From assembly GCA_030146615.1 (NCBI GenBank), contig JASLBL010000261.1:1-15036 (forward strand): a stretch of DNA of 15,036 nt, read 5' to 3'. Each line of letters starts with the position of its first letter. Within the stretch, counting starts at the first letter, position 1. This DNA is from Actinomycetes bacterium (GTDB taxonomy: Bacteria; Actinomycetota; CALGFH01). This document shows, piece by piece, positions 7,055-14,933 of the stretch. Made by a program: the position numbers and the translations under genes. The notes below the pieces were generated by a model. The model was not told the DNA's origin and made no database searches. It saw only the letters and a program-made list of their open reading frames with translations.

Positions 7055-10000
7055 GTGGACCTCCCGAAGTGGCTGGGATCCTGGCCGGTCATCCGCCAGG
7101 TTCAGCAGGGGGACCTCCTGGGGCTCGGCAAGGCGGTCCAATCACCCCGGTCGGCCGCTCTGCGGCCGCGGACTGCTGAGGCTGATCGTGTCGCCCGGTC
7201 GGTCTGCCCCTACTGCGCGGTCGGTTGCGGGCAGAAGGTGTTTGTCAAGGACGAGCGGGTCACCCAGATCGAGGGCGACTCCGACAGTCCGGTGAGCCGC
7301 GGTCGGCTGTGCCCCAAGGGGGCCGCGTCCAAGCAGCTGGTCACTGGCCCGAACCGCGAGTACAAGGTCAAGTATCGCCGGCCCCACGGTGCCCAGTGGG
7401 AGGAGCTGCCGCTGGACCAGGCGATGGACATGATCGCCGACCGCGTCCTCGCTGCCCGTGAGGCGGGCTGGCAGGACCGCGACGGTGACAAGCTCTACCG
7501 GCGGACCCTGGGGTTCGCCAGCCTGGGCGGGGCGACCCTCGACAATGAAGAGAACTACCTGATCAAGAAGCTGTTCACCGCGCTCGGGGCAATTCAGATC
7601 GAGAACCAGGCGCGGATATGACACTCCTCCACGGTCCCCGGTCTGGGGATCTCGTTCGGTCGGGGCGGCGCCAGCACCTACCCGGGTGACTTCGTCAACT
7701 CGGACTGCATCCTGATCCAGGGTTCCAACATGGCCGAGTGCCATCCGGTTGCCTTCCAATGGGTGATCGAGGCCAAGGCCAGGGGGGCCAAGGTGATCCA
7801 CGTTGACCCGCGGTTCACCCGGACCAGCGCCCACGCCGACACCTATGTGCCGATCCGGGCCGGGAGCGACATCGTGTTCCTGGGCGCCATCATCAACTAC
7901 GCCCTCGAAAACGAGCGCTACTTCAAGGAGTACGTGGTCAGCTACACCAATGCGTCGGCGATCATCGACGAGCGGTTCCAGGACACCGAGGACGCCGACG
8001 GCCTCTTCAGCGGCTGGGATCCGGAGCGGCGGACCTACGACAACTCGAGCTGGCAGTACGCCGGGACCGATGACGGCGACCATGCCGAGGGTGAGCACGA
8101 GAGCGAGACCGGCCAGCAGCACGGCGGCATCGGGGCGCCGCTGGACGAGGCCCATGCCCCCCACACCGACCCGACCCTGCAGCATCCCCGCTGTGTGTTC
8201 CAGCTGCTGCGCAAGCACTTCCGCCGCTACACCCCGGAGCTGGTCGAGCAGGTCTGCGGTGTCCCCCAAGCCCTGTTCCTCGAGGTGACCGAGACGCTGT
8301 GTGAGAACTCGGGACGGGAACGCACGACCGGGTTCGCCTATGCGGTCGGCTGGACTCAGCATTCGGTGGGCGCCCAGTACATCCGCACCGCGGCTATCCT
8401 GCAGCTCCTGCTGGGCAACATCGGCCGTCCGGGCGGTGGGATCATGGCCCTGCGTGGCCACGCCAGCATCCAGGGATCAAGCGACATCCCGACCTTGTAC
8501 AACCTGCTGCCCGGGTACCTGCCGATGCCCAACGCCGAAGGCTACCCGGACCTGGCCGCCTACCTGGACAAGAACACCACGAAGGGCGGCTTCTGGGGGC
8601 ACACCGACGCCTACCTGATCAGCCTGCTCAAGGCGTGGTACGGGGATCGGGCCACCCCGGAGAACGACTTCTGCTTTGACTACCTGCCCCGGCTGAGCGG
8701 CGACCATTCCACCTACCAGACCATCCTGGCCATGCTCGACGGCAAGGTACAGGGATTCTTCTGCCTGGGTGAGAACCCGGCCGTCGGGTCGGCGAACTCG
8801 GGGCTGCACCGCAAGGCGCTGGCCAAGCTGGACTGGCTGGTGGTGCGGGATCTGGTCGAGATCGAGTCGGCCAGCTTCTGGAAGGACGCCCCCGAGATCG
8901 AGACCGGCGAGCTTCGCACCGAGGACATCGGCACCGAGGTGTTCTTCCTGCCGGCGGCCTCCCACGTGGAGAAGGAGGGGTCGTTCACCAACACCCAGCG
9001 GCTGCTCCAGTGGCGGGAGAAGGCGCTCGACCCCAAGGGCGATTGCCGCTCGGAGCTGTGGTTCATGTACCACCTGGGCCGCATCGTCCGCCAGAAGCTG
9101 GCCGCTTCAACCGATCCCAAGGACCGGGCCGTGCTCGACCTGGCCTGGGACTACCCGGTCGAGGGCGAGCACGACGATCCCAGCGCCGAGGCGGTCCTGC
9201 GCGAGATCAACGGCTTCGGCCCGGACGGCAAGGCGCTGTCGAGCTTCACCCAGCTGAAGGCGGACGGGTCGACCGCCTGCGGCTGCTGGATCTACTGCGG
9301 CTGCTACGCCGACGGGGTCAACCAGGCGGCCCGCCGCAAGCCAGCCCGCGAGCAGGGCCGGGTCGCCCTGGAGTGGGGCTGGGCCTGGCCGGCCAACCGC
9401 CGGGTGCTCTACAACCGGGCCTCGGCCGACCCCGACGGCCGGCCCTGGTCGGAGCGCAAACGCTACGTCTGGTGGGACGAGCAGGCCGGGGAGTGGACCG
9501 GCGACGACGTGCCCGACTTCCCCAAGACCAAGCGGCCCGACTATGTGCCCGATGAGGGAGCCAAGGCCGAGCAGGTCAACCGGGGCGACGAGCCGTTCAT
9601 CATGCAGGTGGACGGGCGGGGCTGGCTGTTCGCCCCCTCCGGCCTCAAGGACGGGCCGCTGCCGGCCCACTACGAGCCCAAGGAATCCCCGCTGACCAAC
9701 GCCGTCTACAAGCAGGAGCTGAATCCGGCCCGCCAGGAGTACGACCGCGAGGGCAACCGCTACCATCCGACGGTCGACGACGCGGCCAACGACCCCTACC
9801 CGTACGTGTTCACCACCTACCGGCTGACCGAGCACCACACCGCCGGCGGCATGAGCCGCTTCCAGGGGTATCTGTCCGAGCTTCAGCCGGAGATGTTCTG
9901 CGAGGTCAGCCCGGCCCTGGCCGCCGAGCGAGGGCTTGAGCACGGCGGCTGGGCGACGATCATCACCGCCCGCGCGGCGATCGAGGCCCGGGTGCTGGTC

Positions 10001-10276
10001 ACCGACCGGATCTCGCCGCTGCAGGTGCAAGGCCGCACAGTGCACCAGATCGGGCTGCCCTATCACTGGGGCAACCGCGGCATCACCACCGGTGACGCCG
10101 CCAACGACCTGCTGTCGCTGGTGCTGGATCCCAACGTCCAGATCCAGGAGTGCAAGGCGGCCACCTGCGACATCCAGCCGGGCCGCCGGCCCCGCGGGGC
10201 TGCCCTCCGGCGACTGGTGGCGGAGCGCCGAGCCCAGGCCGGCATCGGCGAGGCCGGGGAAGGAGAGCCGCCGTGA
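7055..10276 (+). CDS. fdhA: Formate dehydrogenase catalytic subunit, selenocysteine-containing
   Basis: Molybdopterin-dependent formate dehydrogenase alpha subunit (FDH-N/O-like) that oxidises formate to CO2. TGA at 7619-7621 is read as selenocysteine, giving one 1073-residue protein. The frame is identical on both sides, and the join IENQARI-U-HSSTVPGLG matches the family's NQAR(V/I)-U-H active site; Sec189 would ligate Mo with His190 beside it. A 4Fe-4S site is formed by Cys51, Cys54, Cys58 and Cys86 (CPYCAVGCG...RLCPKG). Next come HVDPRFTRTSAHAD, QHPRCVFQLL, GNIGRPGGGIMALRGHASIQ and a C-terminal molybdopterin dinucleotide-binding domain (LPYHWGNRGITTGDAANDL). No twin-arginine signal is present, so it is probably cytoplasmic. 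Residues about 337-372 form a His/Asp/Glu-rich insert absent from E. coli FdnG as I remember it. The GTG start at 7055 follows AGAAGGG. The stop overlaps the next gene (GTGA). Confidence 0.95.
7619..7655 (+). promoter_or_regulatory. UGA selenocysteine codon with bacterial SECIS hairpin
   Basis: After the TGA (7619-7621), TCCCC (7635-7639) pairs perfectly with GGGGA (7645-7649) around the loop GGTCT (7640-7644). An outer stem ACG (7631-7633) / CGT (7653-7655) is separated from it by a small internal loop. Exactly 18 bases lie between TGA and GGTCT. As I recall the E. coli fdhF SECIS, both the loop (GGUCU) and this 18-base spacing are the same. SelB binds this apical loop and delivers Sec-tRNA. 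The hairpin lies inside the coding sequence and encodes STVPGLG without disturbing the frame. Confidence 0.92.
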
Positions 10277-11169
10277 CGCTGACCGACCTGCCCACCCCGA
10301 CCTTCGGCGGCGGCTACGACGGCGAGGCCCGCTCGCGGATGGGGTTCTTCACCGACACCAGCATCTGCATCGGCTGCAAGGCTTGCGAGGTGGCCTGCAA
10401 GGAGTGGAACCTGGTCCCCGAGGACGGGCCGCTGCGGCTGTCGGGCAACTCCTACGACAACACCATGGCCCTGGGGGCCAACACCTGGCGCCACGTCGCC
10501 TTCATCGAGCAGGCCAAACCAGTCCAGGTGCCCGACGTCGACCTGGCCTCGGCAGCGGCCGCCGCCTCCGGGACCGCCACCGCCGTGCCGCAGGCCCGCG
10601 AGGGCATGCGTTGGCTCATGAGCTCGGATGTGTGCAAGCACTGCACCTCGGCGGCGTGCCTGGAGGTCTGCCCGACCGGGGCGCTGTTCCGGACCGAGTT
10701 CGGCACCGTGGTCGTCCAGCAGGACATCTGCAACGGCTGCGGCTACTGCGTGCCCGCCTGCCCGTTCGGGGTCATCGACCGGCGCGAGGGCGACGGCCGA
10801 GTATTCAAGTGCACCCTGTGCTATGACCGGCTCAAGGACGGCCTGGAGCCGGCCTGCGCCCACGCCTGCCCGACCAAGTCGATCCAGTTCGGACCGCTGG
10901 AGGAGCTGCGAGAGCGGGCCGCCGGGAAGGTCCAGGCGCTGCGCGAGGCCGGCTTCAGCGACGCCCGCCTGTACCTGGACGACGAGGCGGACGGGATCGG
11001 CGGGGCGGGCGCGTTCTTCCTGCTCCTGGACGAGCCCGAGGCCTACGGCTTCCCCCCCCACCCGGTCTCCACCACCCGGGACCTGCCCAGGCTGTGGAAG
11101 GCGGCCGCGGTCGCGGCCGGGGTGGTGGTCACGGCGGTGGCCGCCGTGGTCGCGGGAGGACAGCGATGA
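10273..11169 (+). CDS. fdhB: Formate dehydrogenase iron-sulfur subunit
   Basis: This 298-residue electron-transfer subunit passes electrons from the catalytic subunit through four 4Fe-4S clusters. The cysteines are C32-C35-C38-C42 (CIGCKACEVACKEWN), C121-C124-C129-C133 (CKHCTSAACLEVCPTGAL), C153-C156-C159-C163 (CNGCGYCVPACPFGVI) and C180-C183-C195-C199 (CTLCYDRL...CAHACP), the FdnH/FdoH arrangement. An Ala/Thr-rich insert lies near residues 91-107. The C-terminus has one hydrophobic helix (about 274-293, LWKAAAVAAGVVVTAVAAVV) that could anchor it to the membrane. GTG at 10273 overlaps the alpha-subunit stop and is preceded by GGAAGGAGAG; the open frame runs further upstream, but that part lies inside the alpha gene. 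Its stop overlaps the next ATG (ATGA), indicating translational coupling. Confidence 0.94.
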   Translation: MTLTDLPTPTFGGGYDGEARSRMGFFTDTSICIGCKACEVACKEWNLVPEDGPLRLSGNSYDNTMALGANTWRHVAFIEQAKPVQVPDVDLASAAAAASGTATAVPQAREGMRWLMSSDVCKHCTSAACLEVCPTGALFRTEFGTVVVQQDICNGCGYCVPACPFGVIDRREGDGRVFKCTLCYDRLKDGLEPACAHACPTKSIQFGPLEELRERAAGKVQALREAGFSDARLYLDDEADGIGGAGAFFLLLDEPEAYGFPPHPVSTTRDLPRLWKAAAVAAGVVVTAVAAVVAGGQR

Positions 11170-12179
11170 CCTCGAAGCAGCAGCCCTCGCCGATGGGCGC
11201 CCGCGGTGACGGGTCGGCGACCGCGACCGGGCAGCGCGGGTCCAGGTTCGGCCGCGGCAACGGCCGCCGCCGGCGCCGCGACCTGATGGTGCCCGAGGCC
11301 GAGTTCGGCTCCTACTACGGACGGCCGGTCATCAAGGAACCGGCCTGGACGATCGAGGTCCCCTGGTACTTCTTCGTCGGTGGCATGGCCGGGGCGTCGG
11401 CCCCCCTGGCCGTGGCCGCCCGGATCACCGGCAACCAGCTCTTGGCCCGCAGCGCTCTCACGGTCGCCGGGGCCGGCGTTGCCGCCAGCGGACCGCTGCT
11501 GGTGTCCGACCTGGGGCGGCCCGAGCGGTTCCACCACATGCTGCGAGTGATGAAGCCGACCTCGCCGATGAGCATGGGCAGCTGGGTCCTCGCGGCGATG
11601 GGCCCGGCCGCGGTGGGTGCGGCTGTCAGCGATCGGCTCGGGATCCTGCCCGGGCTCGGCCGCACCGCTGAGGTTGTCTCCGGGCTGCTCGGCCCCGTCC
11701 TGTGCACCTATACGGGCGTGCTGGTGGCCAACACCGCCGTGCCGGTCTGGCACGAGGCCGGCCGGGAGCTGCCGCTGGTGTTCGCAGGCAGCGCCCTCGC
11801 TAGCGCCGGGGCCGCTACCACCGTCCTGACCCCGGCCACCGACGCCGGCCCGGCTCGCCGCCTGGCCGTCGTCGGCGCCCTGATCGAGCTGGGGGCGGTC
11901 GGGGCGATGGAGCGGCGGCTCGGCGAGCTGGCCGAGCCCTACCACCAGGGCCCGGCCGGCCGCTACGCCAAGCTGGCCAGAGGCTGCACCGCCCTCGGGG
12001 CGGCCACCGTGGCGGTAGCCGGAGCTCGCCGGCGCTGGGCGGCCATAGCCGGCAGCGGGCTGCTGCTGGCCGGCTCGGCCTTGGAGCGCCTGGCCGTCTA
12101 CAAGGCCGGCTTCCAGTCTGCTCGAGACCCCAAGTACGTCGTCAAGCCCCAGCGCGAGCGGGTGACAGCGAGGAGCTGA
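11166..12179 (+). CDS. NrfD/PsrC-family membrane subunit of formate dehydrogenase
   Basis: This 337-residue polytopic membrane protein resembles the NrfD-type subunits found in actinobacterial formate dehydrogenase operons. After a basic, probably cytoplasmic N-terminus (GRGNGRRRRRD) come EFGSYYGRPVIKEPAWTIEV, a first membrane helix (about 66-86), a second (93-113), and then the conserved-looking loop SDLGRPERFHHMLRVMKPTS leading to MSMGSW and further helices to residue 317. NrfD subunits exchange electrons with the membrane quinone pool and bind no haem, unlike the cytochrome b subunit FdnI. It probably links the fdh complex to quinone. ATG at 11166 overlaps the stop of the Fe-S subunit gene and is preceded by GGGAGGACAGCG. 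It is intact. Confidence 0.9.
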   Translation: MTSKQQPSPMGARGDGSATATGQRGSRFGRGNGRRRRRDLMVPEAEFGSYYGRPVIKEPAWTIEVPWYFFVGGMAGASAPLAVAARITGNQLLARSALTVAGAGVAASGPLLVSDLGRPERFHHMLRVMKPTSPMSMGSWVLAAMGPAAVGAAVSDRLGILPGLGRTAEVVSGLLGPVLCTYTGVLVANTAVPVWHEAGRELPLVFAGSALASAGAATTVLTPATDAGPARRLAVVGALIELGAVGAMERRLGELAEPYHQGPAGRYAKLARGCTALGAATVAVAGARRRWAAIAGSGLLLAGSALERLAVYKAGFQSARDPKYVVKPQRERVTARS

Positions 12180-12207
12180 TCACGGGCTGCCAGGCCAGCC
12201 CCGTAGC

Positions 12208-12214
12208 AGGAGGT
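12208..12214 (+). promoter_or_regulatory. Ribosome binding site of the broken OFA transporter
   Basis: AGGAGGT, a perfect Shine-Dalgarno sequence, lies five bases before the ATG at 12220. It shows where the transporter gene began and that its translation signal has survived although the coding sequence is destroyed. Confidence 0.6.
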
Positions 12215-12219
12215 CGATC

Positions 12220-13009
12220 ATGGCTGGACAGGCCGAAGCCAACCGGGCAAGCACCGGCACGGCACCGGGAACAGGTGGGTGATCGCAGCCGCGGGCGTGG
12301 TCATGCAGGTCGCCCTCGGCGCTGTCACGCCTGCACTCTGGTCAAGTGGTTCCCGGACAAGCACGGCATGATCACCGGCATCGCCGTGGCCGGCTTCGGC
12401 GCCGGCGCTCTGGTCACCGCCCCGATCGCCACGCGGCTGATCGAGTCCCGAGGCGTGCTGCCCACCTTCGCCATCCTCGGCGTCGCCTACCTGATCATGG
12501 TGGCCGGCGCCGCCCTGCTCATGCGCAACCCCCCTGAGGGCTGGAAACCAGCCGGGTGGGAGCCGTCCGAGGCCTAGAAAGCCCAGCGCTCAGCGCGCGA
12601 CTACACCGTGCGGGAGGCGGGCGGCACCTGGCAGTGGTATGCCCTCTGGACGCTGCTGTTCCTCAACGTGACCGCCGGCATCGCCATCGTTCTGCTCTGC
12701 TACGGCGGCGGCTTCGGCACCATGCCGGCCTTCGCGGCCGACTACTTCGGCCCCAGGAACGTCGCGTCGGTCTACGGGCTCATGCTGACCGCTTGGGGGG
12801 TGGCCGGGATCGCCGGGCCACAGCTGATCGCCAGGATGCGCGAGGCGACCGGCAACTACCGCAGCGCGCTCTATGTGATCGCGGCGATCATGCTGGTCAG
12901 CGCCGTGGTCCCGTTCATCGTCCGGCCGCCGCTGTCGCAACAGGAGGCCGCCACCGAGGAGGCTCCGCCGAAGCCGTCGCCAGCACCTCCACGGTCGCGC
13001 ACGACCTAG
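12220..13009 (+). pseudogene. OFA-type MFS transporter pseudogene (oxalate/formate antiporter family)
   Basis: The reading starts well (ATG 12220 with AGGAGGT) but stops at TGA 12280-12282. A frame change near 12270 reveals NRWVIAAAGVVMQVALGAV, the typical first helix of OFA transporters. The sequence then jumps, with loss of roughly 80-100 codons, to TLVKWFPDKHGMITGIAVAG in a third frame. It runs through to EGWKPAGWEPSEA, meets TAG at 12575-12577, continues in frame as RDYTVREAGGTWQWYALWTL, and after TAGIAI jumps again (roughly 100 codons lost) to LLCYGGGFGTMPAFAADYFG and a normal C-terminus ending at TAG 13007-13009. Intact relatives have 12 helices and about 430-560 residues. OFA proteins exchange carboxylates such as oxalate and formate, which fits its place in a formate dehydrogenase locus. 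It is non-functional as written. Confidence 0.88.
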
Positions 13010-13110
13010 CAGCGAAAGGCTCACTTGGGCACGCCGCAACCGGCCCAGGCCGACGGCACACATCCCGGCAACAGCGGGGCAGCGGCCCGGACCCGTCGGC
13101 CAGGGAGGGT

Positions 13111-14241
13111 GAGCCGCTGGCATCGGTCGAGGGAGTCGTCGCGTTGATCCTGGCAGCAACCAGGATCCTGCCTGCCGTCACGCTGCCCCTGCCGCAGACG
13201 GCCGGGCGCGTGCTGGCCGAGCCGGTGCGGGCGACCATGCCGTTGCCGCGGTTCGACAACGCGGCCATGGACGGCTTCGCGGTCCACACCTCCGATGTGG
13301 CCGGTGCCAGCGTGGACGCCCCAACGACCCTGCAGCTGGTCCCGCCGTCATCGGCCGGCCAACCCACGCCTCCCAAGCTGCCGGTCGGCTGCGCCTGCCC
13401 GATCGCCACTGGAGCCCTATGCCCGCCGGCGGGAACGCCGTGATCATGCTCGAGCACGCCCTCGAGCATGGCGGCAAGGTGCTGGTCAGCCGGCCGGTCG
13501 ACCGGGGCCAGCACGTCCGCCGCCGAGGTGAGGACGTGGCCGTGGGGACGGAGTTGTTGCACGCCGGTCAGGTCGTCACGGCAGGGCAGATCGTGGCGGC
13601 CGCCGCCCTGGGCCGAACGACGCTGCGGGTGCGACGCCCACCCCGGGTCACGTCGTGCTAACCGGCACCGAGGTCGTCTCGGCTGGGCAACCCCTTGCCG
13701 ACCACCAGGTGTTCGACGCGGTCGGCCCTGCCCTGCAGGCCTTACTCGCCGATGTCGGATGCATCACAGCGACCCTGGGCCCGATCGACGATGACGGCCG
13801 CATGCTCGCCGCCACACTGCTGCATGCCGCCGAGGACAGCGACGCCCTGATTACCGTCGGTGGCGCCTCCGTCGGGCGACAGGATCATCTCAAGCAGGTG
13901 CTTAGCCTCCACGGCGAGCTGCACTCCTGGCGGGTCGCCCTGCGGCCCGCCAGGCCGTTCGTGCCGACGACCGGCTCAGACTGCACGCCCAGCTCACGGA
14001 GCCGTTCAGCCAACCAACGGGCCGCCTCCACCTGGTCCGCGCGTATTGCTGGATGCGGGAAGGCCGCTGGCTGGTTCGACCCGTGGGCGCCCAAGGAGCC
14101 GGCATGGTCCATGCCTTGGCCGCCGCGAACGCATGGATGGTGGTTCCCGCCGAGGTCGGCCATCTGTCGGCCGGAGCCCTTGTCGAGGTCTGGTCCATGT
14201 TGGGCCAGGTACCCGCGCACGGACCGCCTGCGGCCGGGTAG
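13111..14241 (+). pseudogene. moeA: Molybdopterin molybdenumtransferase (MoeA) pseudogene
   Basis: MoeA inserts molybdate into adenylylated molybdopterin, making the cofactor that formate dehydrogenase needs. Four pieces in different frames are collinear with MoeA: SVEGVVALILAATRILPAVT through MPLPRFDNAAMDGFAV (frame 1, to about 13418); GGNAVIMLEHALEHGGKVLV with GQHVRRRGEDVAVG (frame 3, 13419 to about 13650); LTGTEVVSAGQPLADHQVFD through DALITVGGASVGRQDHLKQV and WRVALRPARPF (frame 2, 13655 to about 13962); and RLHAQLTEPFSQPTGRLHLV to the C-terminus (frame 1, 13979-14241). Between the last two pieces roughly 70 residues are missing, including the LPGNPVSA-type active-site loop. The N-terminal start is not clear. 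It cannot encode an active enzyme as written; another moeA would have to serve the cell. Confidence 0.87.
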
Positions 14242-14328
14242 CCTGAGACAGCCCGCCCCAGGACCCCGTCCAGGGACCAGGATGTTGCCGTCGGCCTCGC
14301 GGTTGGGCCAGCTCCCACCGAGCCCCTG

Positions 14329-14847
14329 TCAGGAGAAGCGCCACCGAGTTTGGCTGAACCGCCTGCCCTTGCCGAAGCCGAAGGCCGTCGAGGGAGCGAC
14401 CCGGTACACCAGGGCGTCACCGCCTCGGATGGCCTCACCGAGACCGAACCAGGTGCCGTCGGGGGCCGTGAAATGCCGACCATACTTCGACTCGAAGGTG
14501 TCGGCCACGCTTCGGAGTTCGGCCCCCTCGCTCACCTGTGCAGCCGCACCCTCGACCACCAGGTCCAGACCATCATCGAGTCCGTTGCATCCAGTCGTGA
14601 GCACGCAATTCGGATTTTGCGCGAGGTTCTTGGCCTTGCGTTCGGCTGGACCGGTGCAGAAGTACAACGCGCCGTCCAGCCAGACCCCTAACAGCGGAGT
14701 GACGTGCGGGCGCCCATCCGGACGCACCGTCGACAACCAGTACACCTCGGCGCCCTGCAGGTCTGCGAGCGCCGTCGCCCAATCCGTCGCGACTGCACCA
14801 TCGCTGCTGAACGAGCCCAGGTCGGTTACCGGCTCGCGCTCAACCAT
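14329..14847 (-). CDS. PPOX-class (pyridoxamine 5'-phosphate oxidase fold) flavin/F420-binding protein
   Basis: A split-barrel protein of the PNPOx-like superfamily, with WLSTVRPDGRPHVTPLLGVW as first strands and ALYFCTGPAERKAKNLAQNP, the usual 'F.TG..S.K..NL..NP' motif. It is followed by DLVVEGAAAQVSEGAELRSV and a Trp/Phe/Gly-rich C-terminus. Members bind FMN or F420 and include small reductases; the substrate is unknown. With ATG at 14847 it has 172 residues, the usual size for this group. The frame extends to a GTG at 14937 (202 residues) that overlaps the stop of the upstream membrane-protein frame as GTGA and has AGGGA before it. The extra 30 residues (LDKYWSERWRLRREM) look less like coding sequence, so I prefer the shorter form but cannot exclude the longer one. 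It converges on moeA. Confidence 0.85.
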   Translation of the reverse strand: MVEREPVTDLGSFSSDGAVATDWATALADLQGAEVYWLSTVRPDGRPHVTPLLGVWLDGALYFCTGPAERKAKNLAQNPNCVLTTGCNGLDDGLDLVVEGAAAQVSEGAELRSVADTFESKYGRHFTAPDGTWFGLGEAIRGGDALVYRVAPSTAFGFGKGRRFSQTRWRFS

Positions 14848-14933
14848 CTCGCGTCTTAATCGCCATCGCTCACTCCAATACTTGTCCAACTTCTGCTCAC
14901 GGAGGCCTGGCGCGAGGGCCAGCAGCTGACCGC

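Noticed and set aside
7142..8461. Long 439-codon minus-strand ORF opposite formate dehydrogenase
   Set aside because: Antisense shadow of the alpha-subunit gene, rich in Gly, Val, Leu, Asp and Arg with no domain pattern.
12575..12577. TAG as a recoded sense codon (Pyl or Gln) in the OFA transporter
   Set aside because: The gene also has frameshifts and large deletions, and other genes in the window terminate with TAG. Nonsense mutation is the simpler reading.
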